DNA of 33,301 nt. It comes from CAZWDL01 sp964632995. GTDB lineage: Bacteria > Bacteroidota > Bacteroidia > Chitinophagales > Saprospiraceae. Positions 8,383 through 16,774 of the stretch are shown here, piece by piece. Under the pieces are notes generated by a model. That model did no database searches. It saw only the letters and a program-made list of their open reading frames with translations, and was not told where the DNA came from. The stretch spans positions 1 to 33,301 of the forward strand of contig CAZWDL010000083.1 in the NCBI GenBank assembly GCA_964632995.1. The letters are read 5' to 3'. Position 1 is the stretch's first letter, and the number at the start of each line of letters is the position of its first letter. Position numbers and translations under genes: made by a program.

Positions 8383-8778
8383 GTATTCCCCTGGTCAACA
8401 CTCACCTCGCTCATCGGTATCACCCTGGTGACCAGCTTCTTCGTCACCTCCTCCGACTCCGGCTCCCTGGTCATCGACAGCATCACCTCCGGCGGAAAGC
8501 TCGACGCGCCGGTCGGCCAGCGCATCTTCTGGGCCCTGTCGGAAGGCGGCGTCGCGGCTACCCTGCTCATCGGCGGAGGGCTCGGCGCCCTGCGTACGGC
8601 AGCGCTGACCACCGGCCTGCCTTTTACCATCCTGCTGCTCGTGTTCTGCTACAGCCTCTACCTCGGGCTGAAAAAAGAATATGAGGACATGGAAACACGC
8701 CGGCAGCTTAAAGAAAAGCGCTCTTACGAAGAGGTGATACAAAAGGTGCTGGAAAAGCGAAAAGATAAGGTGGGATAG
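8383..8778 (+). pseudogene. 5'-truncated BCCT-family transporter remnant
   Basis: An open frame from just after a stop codon (8380-8382) to the stop ending at 8778 encodes only the C-terminal part of a betaine/choline/carnitine (BCCT) transporter. It has the characteristic FFVTSSDSGSLVIDS segment, then a transmembrane helix (TTGLPFTILLLVFCYSLYLGL) and a charged tail. Family members are about 500 residues or more; only about 130 remain, without an ATG before residue 15 or so (a GTG occurs at 8428). The upstream part of the gene is absent, and the S10 peptidase start lies 47 bases away on the opposite strand. The remnant has no internal stop or frameshift, which points to a recent deletion or an assembly junction near 8383. 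Confidence 0.75.
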
Positions 8779-8921
8779 CTTTAATTAATCGTTACTTCAC
8801 ATAATATTACGTACCTTTACAGTCGATTATAAATTTTCAGGCTTAATCTGGTATTTTGACAAACAGACTATCCGCTTAACTCTGAATCTGACGCATCTAT
8901 TTATTTATTTAAAACACTAAT

Positions 8922-9356
8922 ATGGCGGATAGCTTCCAGAAGAAAGAACGCGAAAAGAAAAAAAGAAAGAAGAAAAAAGAAAAAGCCGAAAGAAGAGCCC
9001 AACGGAAAAACGAGGGCAAAACAAGCGAAGAATTCATGTACCTCGATGAGAACGGCAACCTCTCTCCCACTCCACCCGACCCCTCCAAAAAGGTAAAAGT
9101 CAAAGCTGAAGATATCGTCATCGGCATCCCCTCCCAGGAAAAGTCTGATCAGCCCAACTTCCTGCGCTCAGGCGTCGTCAAGTTTTTCAACGAAGACAAA
9201 GGGTACGGATTCATCGAAGACAAAGAGACGAAGGAAAGTTTCTTCGTGCACGCCAACAACCTGGTCGATGAGATCAACGACAACGACCGGGTGGTCTTTG
9301 AGGTCGGAAAAGGGCCCAAAGGTCCGGAGGCCAGGGAGGTGAAACAGGCGGATTAG
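8922..9356 (+). CDS. Cold-shock-domain protein with Lys-rich N-terminal extension
   Basis: A 144-residue nucleic-acid-binding protein. Residues 6-30 are a strongly basic Lys/Arg/Glu coiled segment, a short linker follows, and residues 82-141 form a cold-shock domain with RNP1-like KGYGFI (93-98) and RNP2-like FFVHANNL (107-114). Cold-shock domains bind single-stranded RNA or DNA and often act as RNA chaperones; the basic arm may add non-specific RNA or ribosome affinity. The long AT-rich upstream region (about 140 bases from the BCCT remnant) could carry a structured 5' leader, as in many csp genes, but no clear promoter is visible. Monocistronic as far as can be seen. Confidence 0.88.
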   Translation: MADSFQKKEREKKKRKKKKEKAERRAQRKNEGKTSEEFMYLDENGNLSPTPPDPSKKVKVKAEDIVIGIPSQEKSDQPNFLRSGVVKFFNEDKGYGFIEDKETKESFFVHANNLVDEINDNDRVVFEVGKGPKGPEAREVKQAD

Positions 9357-9601
9357 AGCGTCGAATGGGCGCTCCCGGAATTTTGGGCAGGAACTGCTGG
9401 CGGCGCCCACTACGCTTTCCCAGATAAGCCTACCAATTCTTCCTTTCCCGGATAGACGGCAAAACAGTTTTCATCGTGATTTCCAAGAGGAATATGCTCT
9501 GCCTGGTAATAGTAAAGTATTCCTTGACAGTTGGGAACTGTTGCAACTTTAGCAAGGGTTCGCTTTTCAGCGACGCCTATGCATCTTACGCAAACGAGCT
9601 G
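9357..9601. other. Gene-free, hairpin-rich interval
   Basis: No convincing protein is encoded. Local hairpins include AGGAATA (9488-9494) with TATTCCT (9518-9524), ACAGTT/AACTGT around GGG (9527-9541) and CGCT/AGCG around TTTC. Together with the next feature this forms a structured region of about 400 bases. No tmRNA, RNase P or SRP RNA signature was recognised. Confidence 0.4.
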
Positions 9602-9768
9602 TTAAAAACTTAGGCGGCTATTGACTACTTCCCATTATTCTGTTATCTTACTGAAAATTGCCCAACCAAAGATGAAAAGGCAGGCAGACTTGATGCGTTT
9701 CGCCCCGAAAGGGCGCCATCAAGCCCCCTGTCTAAGTTTTAAGAGGCTTCCTTTTGGGAGCCTTTTTT
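9602..9768 (+). ncRNA. Candidate structured small RNA with terminator
   Basis: Ends at 9602-9613 and 9732-9742 pair as an 11-bp stem with one bulged A (core AAAACTTAG with CTAAGTTTT). Within it is a stable hairpin: CTTGATG (9689-9695) with CATCAAG (9717-9723), plus an inner CGCCC/GGGCG stem closed by a CGAAA loop. Directly downstream is a Rho-independent terminator. The layout (closed multi-branch domain, then terminator) is what a small RNA gene would look like. No standard Bacteroidota promoter was found just upstream, and no known RNA family was recognised. Confidence 0.3.
9744..9768 (+). terminator. Rho-independent terminator
   Basis: AGGCTTCC (9744-9751) pairs with GGGAGCCT (9756-9763) through 8 bp with one G-T wobble, around a TTTT loop, followed by TTTTT. 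It points in the plus direction, ends two bases before the ygjP-like stop codon, and keeps plus-strand transcripts out of the defence operon. Confidence 0.75.
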
Positions 9769-9769
9769 G

Positions 9770-10468
9770 TTACGCCAACACCCTTTCCAGCCGCTCCTTC
9801 CACCTCCTCCAATCCGGCATCTCCTTCGTCTGCAATTCAAAAAAGGCGGCGCTGTGATTATGGTGAACCAGATGACAAAGCTCGTGTACGATCACATACT
9901 CGATGCAGCCCCTGGGCGCCCGCATCAGTTCCACATTCAGGATAATTTTGCCTTTGGGGGTACAACTCCCCCAGCGCTTTTCCATCCACTTGATGACAAA
10001 GGCGGATGGCTTGACACCGTATTTTTTAAACCGCTCGATCCACTTTTCGGCGATTTCCGGGAATTTTATTTCGGCTCGACGCTTATACCAGTCGAGCACC
10101 AAGGGCTTCGCCTGTGATTTGTTCCTGGTGTAGACTTCCAGGAAGCCCCGTTTTAACTTGACCGCCTCTTCCCGTGATTCATAAATCTTCAACCGGTACT
10201 GCCTGCCGAGGTACAAGTGAGTTTCCCCGCTGATGTATTGACGGGGCGGCGTCAGCGGCTCGAAAGACAGGAAAAAGCTTTGTTGCTTCAGTATCCAGGG
10301 AGCGCGTTTGCGTACCTTGGACAGGATTTTGTCCATCGCCGCATTCACCGGGGCCTTGACGGTGACGCTTCTGTCCGGATGGACCGTGATGCCCAAAGAT
10401 TTTCGTTCCTGGTATTTCAGGTCGAAGACGATTTCCTTCGATCCGAATTGAATCCGGTGCTCGCACAT
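9770..10468 (-). CDS. YgjP/DUF45-type zinc metallopeptidase
   Basis: A 232-residue protein with the zinc-binding HELCHLVHHNHSAAF near residues 192-206. HExxH plus a downstream His-containing turn is the hallmark of the YgjP/SprT/WLM group of small metallopeptidases. The preceding KWMEKRWGSCTPKGKIILN segment is also typical of DUF45. It lies 8 bases after hsdR and is the last gene of the cassette. Genes of this family are often found immediately next to hsdR in type I restriction loci. A role in turning over the restriction complex, analogous to proteolytic restriction alleviation, is plausible but not proven. The frame is intact and no signal peptide is present, so it should be cytosolic. Confidence 0.85.
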   Translation of the reverse strand: MCEHRIQFGSKEIVFDLKYQERKSLGITVHPDRSVTVKAPVNAAMDKILSKVRKRAPWILKQQSFFLSFEPLTPPRQYISGETHLYLGRQYRLKIYESREEAVKLKRGFLEVYTRNKSQAKPLVLDWYKRRAEIKFPEIAEKWIERFKKYGVKPSAFVIKWMEKRWGSCTPKGKIILNVELMRAPRGCIEYVIVHELCHLVHHNHSAAFFELQTKEMPDWRRWKERLERVLA

Positions 10469-10476
10469 AGGGGGAA

Positions 10477-13400
10477 TTATTTGTACCTCAACTTAGCTAC
10501 CTCAATACTCTTCGAAGCAATTTCATCGATATCGCCGAAGGAGAGGCTGACCTCGTATTTATCGCGAATGTGGTCCATCATAAAATCGCCGATGGCGATT
10601 TCCAGGCGGCCGATGAGGTTGGAGTTGTCTTTCCAGTCAACGATCGGCCGGCCATTGTCCAGGACAATTTCACAGACCAGGTCGTCAATCCCCACACCGG
10701 CGTCCGCGGCGACGGACCGGGCCAGTTCCTCCTCCGCTATTTTCGATTTAATAGATTCGAAGGTGATCCCGTAAAAGGCCTGGGCGATTTCCCGGCCCTT
10801 CAGTTTCCGGGGGATATCGCTACCGGTCCGGTTGCGTACCGATTCTTCGATTTCCTTGGCCCGCTTCAGATACTCGGCTTCCGAAATCCGCTTTTGTTCG
10901 TAGGCCTTGATGGTCTCTTTGAGCAGTTCCGAAAACTTCTTGTAGAAGGCCGGATCTTCCTCCATCTTTTCGTTGATGTGTTTGTCGGTGCGGTGGGCGA
11001 TGGTGTCGGCCCTGGCGGCGGCGCCGACGATCTTTTCCACCTCCTCTTCGAATTTTTCCTTGTCGAAGATGTTGACCAACTCCGTGATCGGCTTCACCTC
11101 GTGGGAAGTGACGTGCTTATCGATCAGCTTTTGAATCTGCTTTTCGTAAGATTTGAAATCCACCGCATCGGCAAAGCGCTGCCGGACGGATTGCCGGAGT
11201 TTGGAAAAGAACCCGAGGTCGTATTTGTAGCGGTCCATTTCTTTTTCCGGCGTAGTATTGTGCCATTCGATACTCGACAGGGCCAGCTTCAGCAGACGGG
11301 CGTATTTGCTCAGCTTATCATAAAATACGATCCGTATGGCTTCGTCGCGGAGCGCTTCCTCGTAGGCCGGCTCGTCGTATTTATTGGAAACGCCCTTGAA
11401 CAGGTCCCAAAGCTCCGAGTGGGCCTGTGGCAGCTTTTTGATTTCTTCTGAAATGTTCACCACGGTCAACTCCAGGTCTTCGGCGTCAAAATCCTGGAAA
11501 CTGGAATAGGTGCGCAGGGCTTCGTCCAGTTGTTTTAATACGCCGTAGTAATCAATGATAACGCCGTAGTCCTTTCCGGGATGAACGCGGTTGACCCTGG
11601 CGATGGCTTGCAGCAGGGTGTGTTCTTTCAGGTTCCGGGTAAGGTATAAAAAGGTGTTGCGGGGCGCGTCGAACCCGGTCAGCAGCTTGTCGACGACGAT
11701 GATGATTTCGGGTTCGTCGTCGTACTTGAAGCGGTTGATCAGGTATTTCTCATACTTTTTGGGGCTGCCGCCGAATTCATCCATTTTGCTCTTCCAGAAA
11801 CGCTTGACCTCATCGCTCGATTCGTCGTAGGCGCTTTCTTCTCCCTCCCGCGTATCGGGCGGCGAAATTAAGACTTCGGAGGATACCCATCCGATTTCAT
11901 CCAGGTACTTTTTGTATTTGATCGCGGCGGCCTTGCCCGGCGTTACCAGCTGCCCTTTCCAGTCGGTGCCGGCGGACGCCTTCCGGTAGTGTTCGCTGAT
12001 GTCCCAGGCGATGGAATAAATTTTCTGCTCGGCTTCGTTCAGCTGATCGGTGCGGCTGTATTTTTTCTTCAGATCGGCCCGCTGGTATTCGGTGAGCGGC
12101 TCCGCGACCTTCGAAAAATAAGCGTCGACCGGACGCTCGTTGACCTCCTGCAGCGAATGACGGCCCTCGTACAGAAGGGGCACCACGGCCTTGTCCTCCA
12201 CCGCCTGATCTACCGTGTACTGATCGATGAGGCCGCCGAATTTCTTGGCGGTATTCTTTTCTTTTTTCCGCAGCGGCGTCCCCGTAAACGCCACAAAGCA
12301 GCCGTTGGGAAAGGTCTTTTCCATATTGATGTTAAAAATGCCGTACTGCGACCGGTGCCCCTCGTCGACCAGCACGAAAATATTGGGCGACTCGAAAGGC
12401 TTTTTGGCCCGGTTGACGGCCGTATCGAACTTGTTGATGATGGTGGTCACCACTGCATCGCTCTTGTTGTTCAGCAGTTCGATCAGGTGCTTGCCCGTCC
12501 TGGCCTGCATAACGGGAATCTGACATTTCATAAAAGTGCGGTAGATCTGATCGTCCAGGTCCACCCGGTCGGTGACGATGACGATCTTGGGGTTCCGGAT
12601 CGAGGGGTCGAGCGCGACGGCCTGCGCCAGCATGACCATGGTGAGCGACTTGCCGCTGCCCTGGGTGTGCCAGATGACGCCGCCTTTTCTCCGGCCGTCT
12701 TCCAGCACCCGCACCCGCTGCATGGTCTTCTTGATGGCGAAATACTGCTGGTAGCGGGCGATCTTTTTGATACCGGCGTCGTAGACGATGAAATTGAAGA
12801 TCAGGTCCAGCAGCCGCCTGGGACGGCAGAGGGCGTAGAGGTATCGGTCCTGCTCCGTGATGACCCGCTCAAAGGCCGCCGCTTTTTCATAATTGCGCCG
12901 GACGTAAGCCATCCGTTGCTCGAAAAGCTGCTGCTTTTGCCGGTCATCCAGGGGCTTGTTCTTTATCTCGGCGACAGCCGTCTCGAACTGCTGCTTTTCC
13001 GGTTCCGTATCGAACTGTTCTTTCCATTTCGACCAGAATTTTTCCCTGGTGGCGGTGGTGGCGTAGGAGGCGTCGTTGACCGCCAGGCTCATCAGCACCT
13101 GAGAGTAGGCGTAGAGTAGCCGGATACCGTCCTCCTGCTGGTTACGCAAATGCTGGGAGATGGCCTGGCTGACGGGCTGCTTGATATCCGGGCGTTTGCA
13201 CTCAATGACCACCAGCGGGATGCCGTTGACAAACAGGACGACATCCGGTACGTAGTGCTCCCGGCTGCCGGCCCGCTGCACCTTGAATTCCTCGGTGACA
13301 TGAAAGGCGTTGTTGAACCAGTTCTTCCAGTCGATGTATTGCAGCGTATAGCTCTTTTTGTCACCCTCGATGGTCTGCTCAAAGGCCTTACCCAGGGTGA

Positions 13401-13701
13401 GCAGGTCGTAAACGGCCTCGTTGGCGGCGATCAGGCCTTCCTGCAGGGGCACGTCTTTCAGCGCCGCAATGCCGGCCTGTATATTGCTTTCGCTAAATGC
13501 GTACTCCGCTCCTTTGTATTGGATGCGATTGATGTGCTGCAGCTGCTTCCGGAGCACACCTTCCAGCAGCACGGGAGAAGTTTTGCCGCCCCGCATCGCC
13601 AGGGCTTCTTCCGGCGAGAGGTAGGTGTAGCCCAGATTCTGCAGAAACTGCAAGGCGGGGATTTGGGAGAGGTGGTCTTCCTGGAAGCTGGGTGGGTGCA
13701 T
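10477..13701 (-). CDS. hsdR: Type I restriction endonuclease subunit R (HsdR)
   Basis: A 1,074-residue motor-nuclease subunit. The N-terminal PD-(D/E)xK nuclease is visible as PDVVLF (152-157) and IECKR (166-170). Helicase motif I is HTQGSGKS (345-352), motif II is DEGH (446-449), and motif III FTGTP follows. The coupling and C-terminal helical regions are full length. With two HsdM and one HsdS it would translocate DNA and cut unmodified DNA at a distance. The start codon is three bases after the distal stop of the PIN-type frame, which indicates tight co-transcription. The gene is intact although hsdS and the PIN gene upstream are interrupted; cutting activity without a working specificity subunit is not expected. 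Confidence 0.95.
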   Translation of the reverse strand: MHPPSFQEDHLSQIPALQFLQNLGYTYLSPEEALAMRGGKTSPVLLEGVLRKQLQHINRIQYKGAEYAFSESNIQAGIAALKDVPLQEGLIAANEAVYDLLTLGKAFEQTIEGDKKSYTLQYIDWKNWFNNAFHVTEEFKVQRAGSREHYVPDVVLFVNGIPLVVIECKRPDIKQPVSQAISQHLRNQQEDGIRLLYAYSQVLMSLAVNDASYATTATREKFWSKWKEQFDTEPEKQQFETAVAEIKNKPLDDRQKQQLFEQRMAYVRRNYEKAAAFERVITEQDRYLYALCRPRRLLDLIFNFIVYDAGIKKIARYQQYFAIKKTMQRVRVLEDGRRKGGVIWHTQGSGKSLTMVMLAQAVALDPSIRNPKIVIVTDRVDLDDQIYRTFMKCQIPVMQARTGKHLIELLNNKSDAVVTTIINKFDTAVNRAKKPFESPNIFVLVDEGHRSQYGIFNINMEKTFPNGCFVAFTGTPLRKKEKNTAKKFGGLIDQYTVDQAVEDKAVVPLLYEGRHSLQEVNERPVDAYFSKVAEPLTEYQRADLKKKYSRTDQLNEAEQKIYSIAWDISEHYRKASAGTDWKGQLVTPGKAAAIKYKKYLDEIGWVSSEVLISPPDTREGEESAYDESSDEVKRFWKSKMDEFGGSPKKYEKYLINRFKYDDEPEIIIVVDKLLTGFDAPRNTFLYLTRNLKEHTLLQAIARVNRVHPGKDYGVIIDYYGVLKQLDEALRTYSSFQDFDAEDLELTVVNISEEIKKLPQAHSELWDLFKGVSNKYDEPAYEEALRDEAIRIVFYDKLSKYARLLKLALSSIEWHNTTPEKEMDRYKYDLGFFSKLRQSVRQRFADAVDFKSYEKQIQKLIDKHVTSHEVKPITELVNIFDKEKFEEEVEKIVGAAARADTIAHRTDKHINEKMEEDPAFYKKFSELLKETIKAYEQKRISEAEYLKRAKEIEESVRNRTGSDIPRKLKGREIAQAFYGITFESIKSKIAEEELARSVAADAGVGIDDLVCEIVLDNGRPIVDWKDNSNLIGRLEIAIGDFMMDHIRDKYEVSLSFGDIDEIASKSIEVAKLRYK

Positions 13702-13704
13702 GGC

Positions 13705-14172
13705 TCAATGATTACATTCGTATCCTTGGAGATCTTTATCCAAGCTCCAGATTTTTACGATATAGGCTACAAATTTTTTACACTGTGCTTACCATTGGTT
13801 TATGATTAAATGATCAGCCAATCCTTTTTCCTGCTGGGCACTATCGGGAAAATCACCTAACCATTGTTTTACATCTTCCGGTTTGGGGAACTCCAGTGGT
13901 CTCCAAGGAGATTCGCCTTCCAAAGACTTTCTTACTTCCTCGGAGAATTTTTGGGCAAATTTTCTTCTTTGATTTCCATTATTGATCTTAGCAATATGAT
14001 TCCCGGTTTCAATTATTGAAGCGAACGGCAACAGGAAGGTATCTTCGTTTTTGATGCGGTCCTTCAATTCTTGTAAAATGGTAACTCTTTCCTGGTTAAA
14101 TTGAGGGACATCCAAAACGTTGAGGAAAACAGACGTATCTATGATCCAGATGACTGGTTTGGTCGAGGACAT
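13705..14172 (-). pseudogene. PIN-domain nuclease with an in-frame premature stop
   Basis: The frame starts at 14172 and encodes a PIN fold: Asp12 in WIIDTSVF, Glu55 in SIIETGN and Asp120 in GLADHLII. A TAA at 13789-13791 stops it after residue 127. The same frame then continues for 27 more codons to a TGA at 13705-13707. That continuation contains IWSLDKDLQGY, the expected last strand and final acidic residues of a PIN domain. The full frame ends three bases before the hsdR ATG, natural operon spacing. One base change (or error) therefore truncates the protein and removes the last catalytic acid. It follows the ATPase gene by 9 bases, so an ATPase-PIN pair is likely. Toxin or effector RNase function is inferred from the fold. 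Confidence 0.75.
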
Positions 14173-14181
14173 GGAATTATA

Positions 14182-15492
14182 CTATTTGATGGATTCGAGC
14201 CAGTCTAAAGCCTTTTGTTTTTTCTCTTCATCACTAAGATGATGCTTTACAAATCGATCTATTACTCCTTTTGTGAGCAATTGTCCTAGACTCCCCTGCG
14301 CAACCAGCTCCGGATAATCCGGTAAATCCTGCATCCGCACCAACTGGCTCTGCCCGGAGTCGACTTCCCGGTAGCAAAACACGACATCCGGCACCGCTTC
14401 ATCGGGAAGTGCGTCTAATAATGCCGGATTATGGCTGCTAATCAAGACAGCCAATTGTTTTTCCCGGGCTACTTCATTAATGGATTCCAACAGTTTAGAT
14501 GCGCGGCTCGGATGTACCCCATTGTCAACTTCTTCAATAATAACCATGCTTCCCGGCTGCGCTGAAAGCAATGCCGCCGCCAAGGCCAGTACACGCAAGG
14601 TGCCATCGGATAACAGTCCTGCATCGCAATAGCGATCCTCACCGCCGAAGGTTTCCTTCAGCCGGACCATGACTTCTCCGCGAGGACCTTTTAGGAAATC
14701 CATGTCCGTAATATCCTGCTCCGGTAAACTGCTGATGAAATCCAGGATAATTCTTCTGTTGTGCTGCTTCTCCTCTTCACTATTCCATAAGTGATATAGC
14801 ACAGTGGATAAATTGCTACCGTCACCAAACAGCCTTTTTTCTGACAGGAAGCTGTAATCCCGCATTTTTTGGGGAACGGGATCCAGGAATAGGATGCCTG
14901 CCAAGTGCTCTTCAAAACTTTTGGCGACCTTAGGAATCAACCGGCTGGCTTTGGAATGCCCGTTGGCGAAACGGGCGGCGCTTTCCAACTGGAGGAAAAC
15001 TCCTATTTGATCGGTGCAAGGAATCTGTGGTTTTCGCCCTCCCCGGGCGAAATTATTGTACTCTACGTAGATCTGCGTGTTTTGTCCCCGGCTTGGACCT
15101 GTGCTTTGGTACAATATGTTATATCCCTCTTCGTCGGGATTGTACACTTTTTCGTAGTCAATATGCAATTCGTCATTTTCCCGCAACCCAATTCCTATTT
15201 CCAGGGTATCATATGCTTCAGCGCCTTCTAAAGTACATCCCAACCCAAACTGGCTGGCGCCTCGCCGGGGTAAGTCTGCAATCCTTCCCCGCACGACCCG
15301 GTCATTGTCGTTGACTAAGTATTGCAGCGAAGACAGCTTTTGCCCCTGCGCCATCCAGTTTAAAAAGCGGATCGCCTCCAGGGCATTGCTTTTGCCGGAA
15401 GCATTGGCGCCCACCATTATCGTGAGCGGCGCCAGCTTGAGCTCCGCCGCACCGTAACTCTTAAAGTCCCTGATGGCTATCTGCTTGATCAT
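14182..15492 (-). CDS. AAA/ABC-type (RecF/OLD-like) ATPase, AAA_21-like
   Basis: A 436-residue ATPase from the ATG at 15492, which begins the typical MIKQIAIRDFKSYGAAELKL strand; the frame is open to 15591, but that extension looks unlike the family. Walker A is GANASGKSN (about residues 28-36), the signature-like segment is LSDGTLRVLALAAALL, Walker B is MVIIEEVDNGVHPSR, and the switch region is SSHNPALLDALPD. Such SMC/RecF-like ATPases pair with nuclease or other effectors in many phage-defence systems (Septu, Gabija and PARIS use related ATPases). Here the partner is the PIN gene 9 bases downstream, inside a type I restriction-modification operon. No nuclease or TOPRIM domain is fused to it. 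Sensing function is inferred. Confidence 0.87.
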   Translation of the reverse strand: MIKQIAIRDFKSYGAAELKLAPLTIMVGANASGKSNALEAIRFLNWMAQGQKLSSLQYLVNDNDRVVRGRIADLPRRGASQFGLGCTLEGAEAYDTLEIGIGLRENDELHIDYEKVYNPDEEGYNILYQSTGPSRGQNTQIYVEYNNFARGGRKPQIPCTDQIGVFLQLESAARFANGHSKASRLIPKVAKSFEEHLAGILFLDPVPQKMRDYSFLSEKRLFGDGSNLSTVLYHLWNSEEEKQHNRRIILDFISSLPEQDITDMDFLKGPRGEVMVRLKETFGGEDRYCDAGLLSDGTLRVLALAAALLSAQPGSMVIIEEVDNGVHPSRASKLLESINEVAREKQLAVLISSHNPALLDALPDEAVPDVVFCYREVDSGQSQLVRMQDLPDYPELVAQGSLGQLLTKGVIDRFVKHHLSDEEKKQKALDWLESIK

Positions 15493-15849
15493 ATCTTGTG
15501 TATTTGACCCGTTTTGAAGGTACGGCTTTTTGTGGAAGCTTTCATTTTGCTCTGCATGAAATCCGACCCCAGGCAGGTCATTGAAGGGCATCCTTCTTAG
15601 TGTAGTAGCGGGCGTATTCTAAGATAATTCCTTGTGGCTTCCCTGACACTTCTTTATTGACGATTTATTGATGAAGAAGCAATTATTTCAAAGTTTTTCG
15701 TCAATAACTGCGCCTTCCAACCATCCATTCGTACGAAGTTTTGCCTACCGACATTGCCCAAACCTCTCTGTGAGGCAGGTAGGTATGGCCCGGGTTTAAT
15801 AATTCCCTCAGGACGGGATTTTTCAAGAAATGGCTTCCTGCGAAGCTGA
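15493..15849. other. Interval between DUF3800 and ATPase genes
   Basis: No confident gene. A 68-codon minus-strand frame (15654-15860) begins with an ATGA overlap to the DUF3800 stop, but its sequence has no recognisable domain and it may be chance. A short inverted repeat (CTTAG/CTAAG type) lies around 15597-15621. The interval may also be the result of DUF3800 insertion. Confidence 0.35.
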
Positions 15850-15856
15850 GTGTCAA

Positions 15857-16750
15857 TCATAATACCTCAGTTTCTTTTCTGTGACAAAACCAATCCTTCG
15901 CGCTCCAAGTATCTGGTCTAACAGCCCTATAAAATTCACAAAGAGGATCATTTTTCTCTTTTGGATTGATATTCGTATGTCTAATCAGGTTTTCTCCAAT
16001 TACTTCATACCACTCTTTTATGACGTCAAGTTCTCCATGATAGTTCTCCGAGCAATTGTAAACAGTTAACTGAAGATATTTATTGACAACAAATGCACCC
16101 AAATCAGCAACCTGAATCAAGGGAGAAATATGCGACTTCGAAAAGAATGGAATGTCAATAATTTCCTCCAATCGTGGTGGAATTTTTTTAGATCTTTTTG
16201 GCAATACGTACTTGGTATATCTATCTGTGTAACTTAAATCTTCATCAAAAAGTGCAGATAAATTTTTATCGTGCTTTCCTTGTTCATCAAATACAACTAG
16301 TGTCTTTCCCTTATTCTTTTTTGTCCCACTCTTGTCTCTTTGAACTGCCAAAACAATATTGAAAGCACCTGCCTCATAGGGGAACCGTAATTTTTGGGCA
16401 ATAGGGCAATTGTCCATTTTTCTTTCGAAGAATTTTTTGCTATCGATTGGAGAAACTACAAACTTACAGGAACGCTCTACTGCCCAATTCAATAGTTCGT
16501 TAATGAATTCACTTCTTTTTTCTGGCGAGACTCCTCTCCAATTTCCACGCCCCCTGTAAATATTGGAGGATTTTACTTCGTTAGCAGGAATTCCTTCTTC
16601 TTCTAAAATTCGAAGCATTCCATTATGCTCCCTATTTGTTTTAAAAAGCTTGGTCAAATCTGTAACAACTCCACCTAATACTTCCACCGGTTGATTGGGA
16701 TTAAACCTTTCACCACAATGTCCACTTTCATCGATGTAGCATGCATACAT
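15857..16750 (-). CDS. DUF3800 domain protein
   Basis: A 297-residue protein from the ATG at 16750 (a TTG nine bases upstream is possible). It opens with the family motif YIDESG at residues 5-10 and ends with HISPLIQVADLGAFVVNKY plus a C-terminal helical region, both diagnostic of DUF3800. Members are frequent in bacterial defence islands, restriction loci and prophages, and the biochemical function is not settled. It sits between hsdS and the ATPase on the same strand. The gene is clearly AT-richer than its neighbours: one 60-base line at 16201 has 19 G+C, against 32 for a line in hsdR at 12001. This suggests separate acquisition. Confidence 0.85.
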   Translation of the reverse strand: MYACYIDESGHCGERFNPNQPVEVLGGVVTDLTKLFKTNREHNGMLRILEEEGIPANEVKSSNIYRGRGNWRGVSPEKRSEFINELLNWAVERSCKFVVSPIDSKKFFERKMDNCPIAQKLRFPYEAGAFNIVLAVQRDKSGTKKNKGKTLVVFDEQGKHDKNLSALFDEDLSYTDRYTKYVLPKRSKKIPPRLEEIIDIPFFSKSHISPLIQVADLGAFVVNKYLQLTVYNCSENYHGELDVIKEWYEVIGENLIRHTNINPKEKNDPLCEFYRAVRPDTWSAKDWFCHRKETEVL

Positions 16751-16774
16751 AGAAAACAATATTTATTCATTGGA

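Noticed and set aside
9357..9768. tmRNA, RNase P RNA or SRP RNA in the structured gap
   Set aside because: None of the conserved cores (tRNA-like end, P4 helix sequence, SRP GNAR-loop domain) was found on either strand.
9621..9857. 78-codon plus-strand frame across the terminator and the ygjP-like 3' end
   Set aside because: It runs through a strong Rho-independent terminator and is antisense to the metallopeptidase; no domain.
11989..13119. 376-codon plus-strand frame opposite hsdR
   Set aside because: Antisense shadow of hsdR helicase motifs; composition is unlike a protein.
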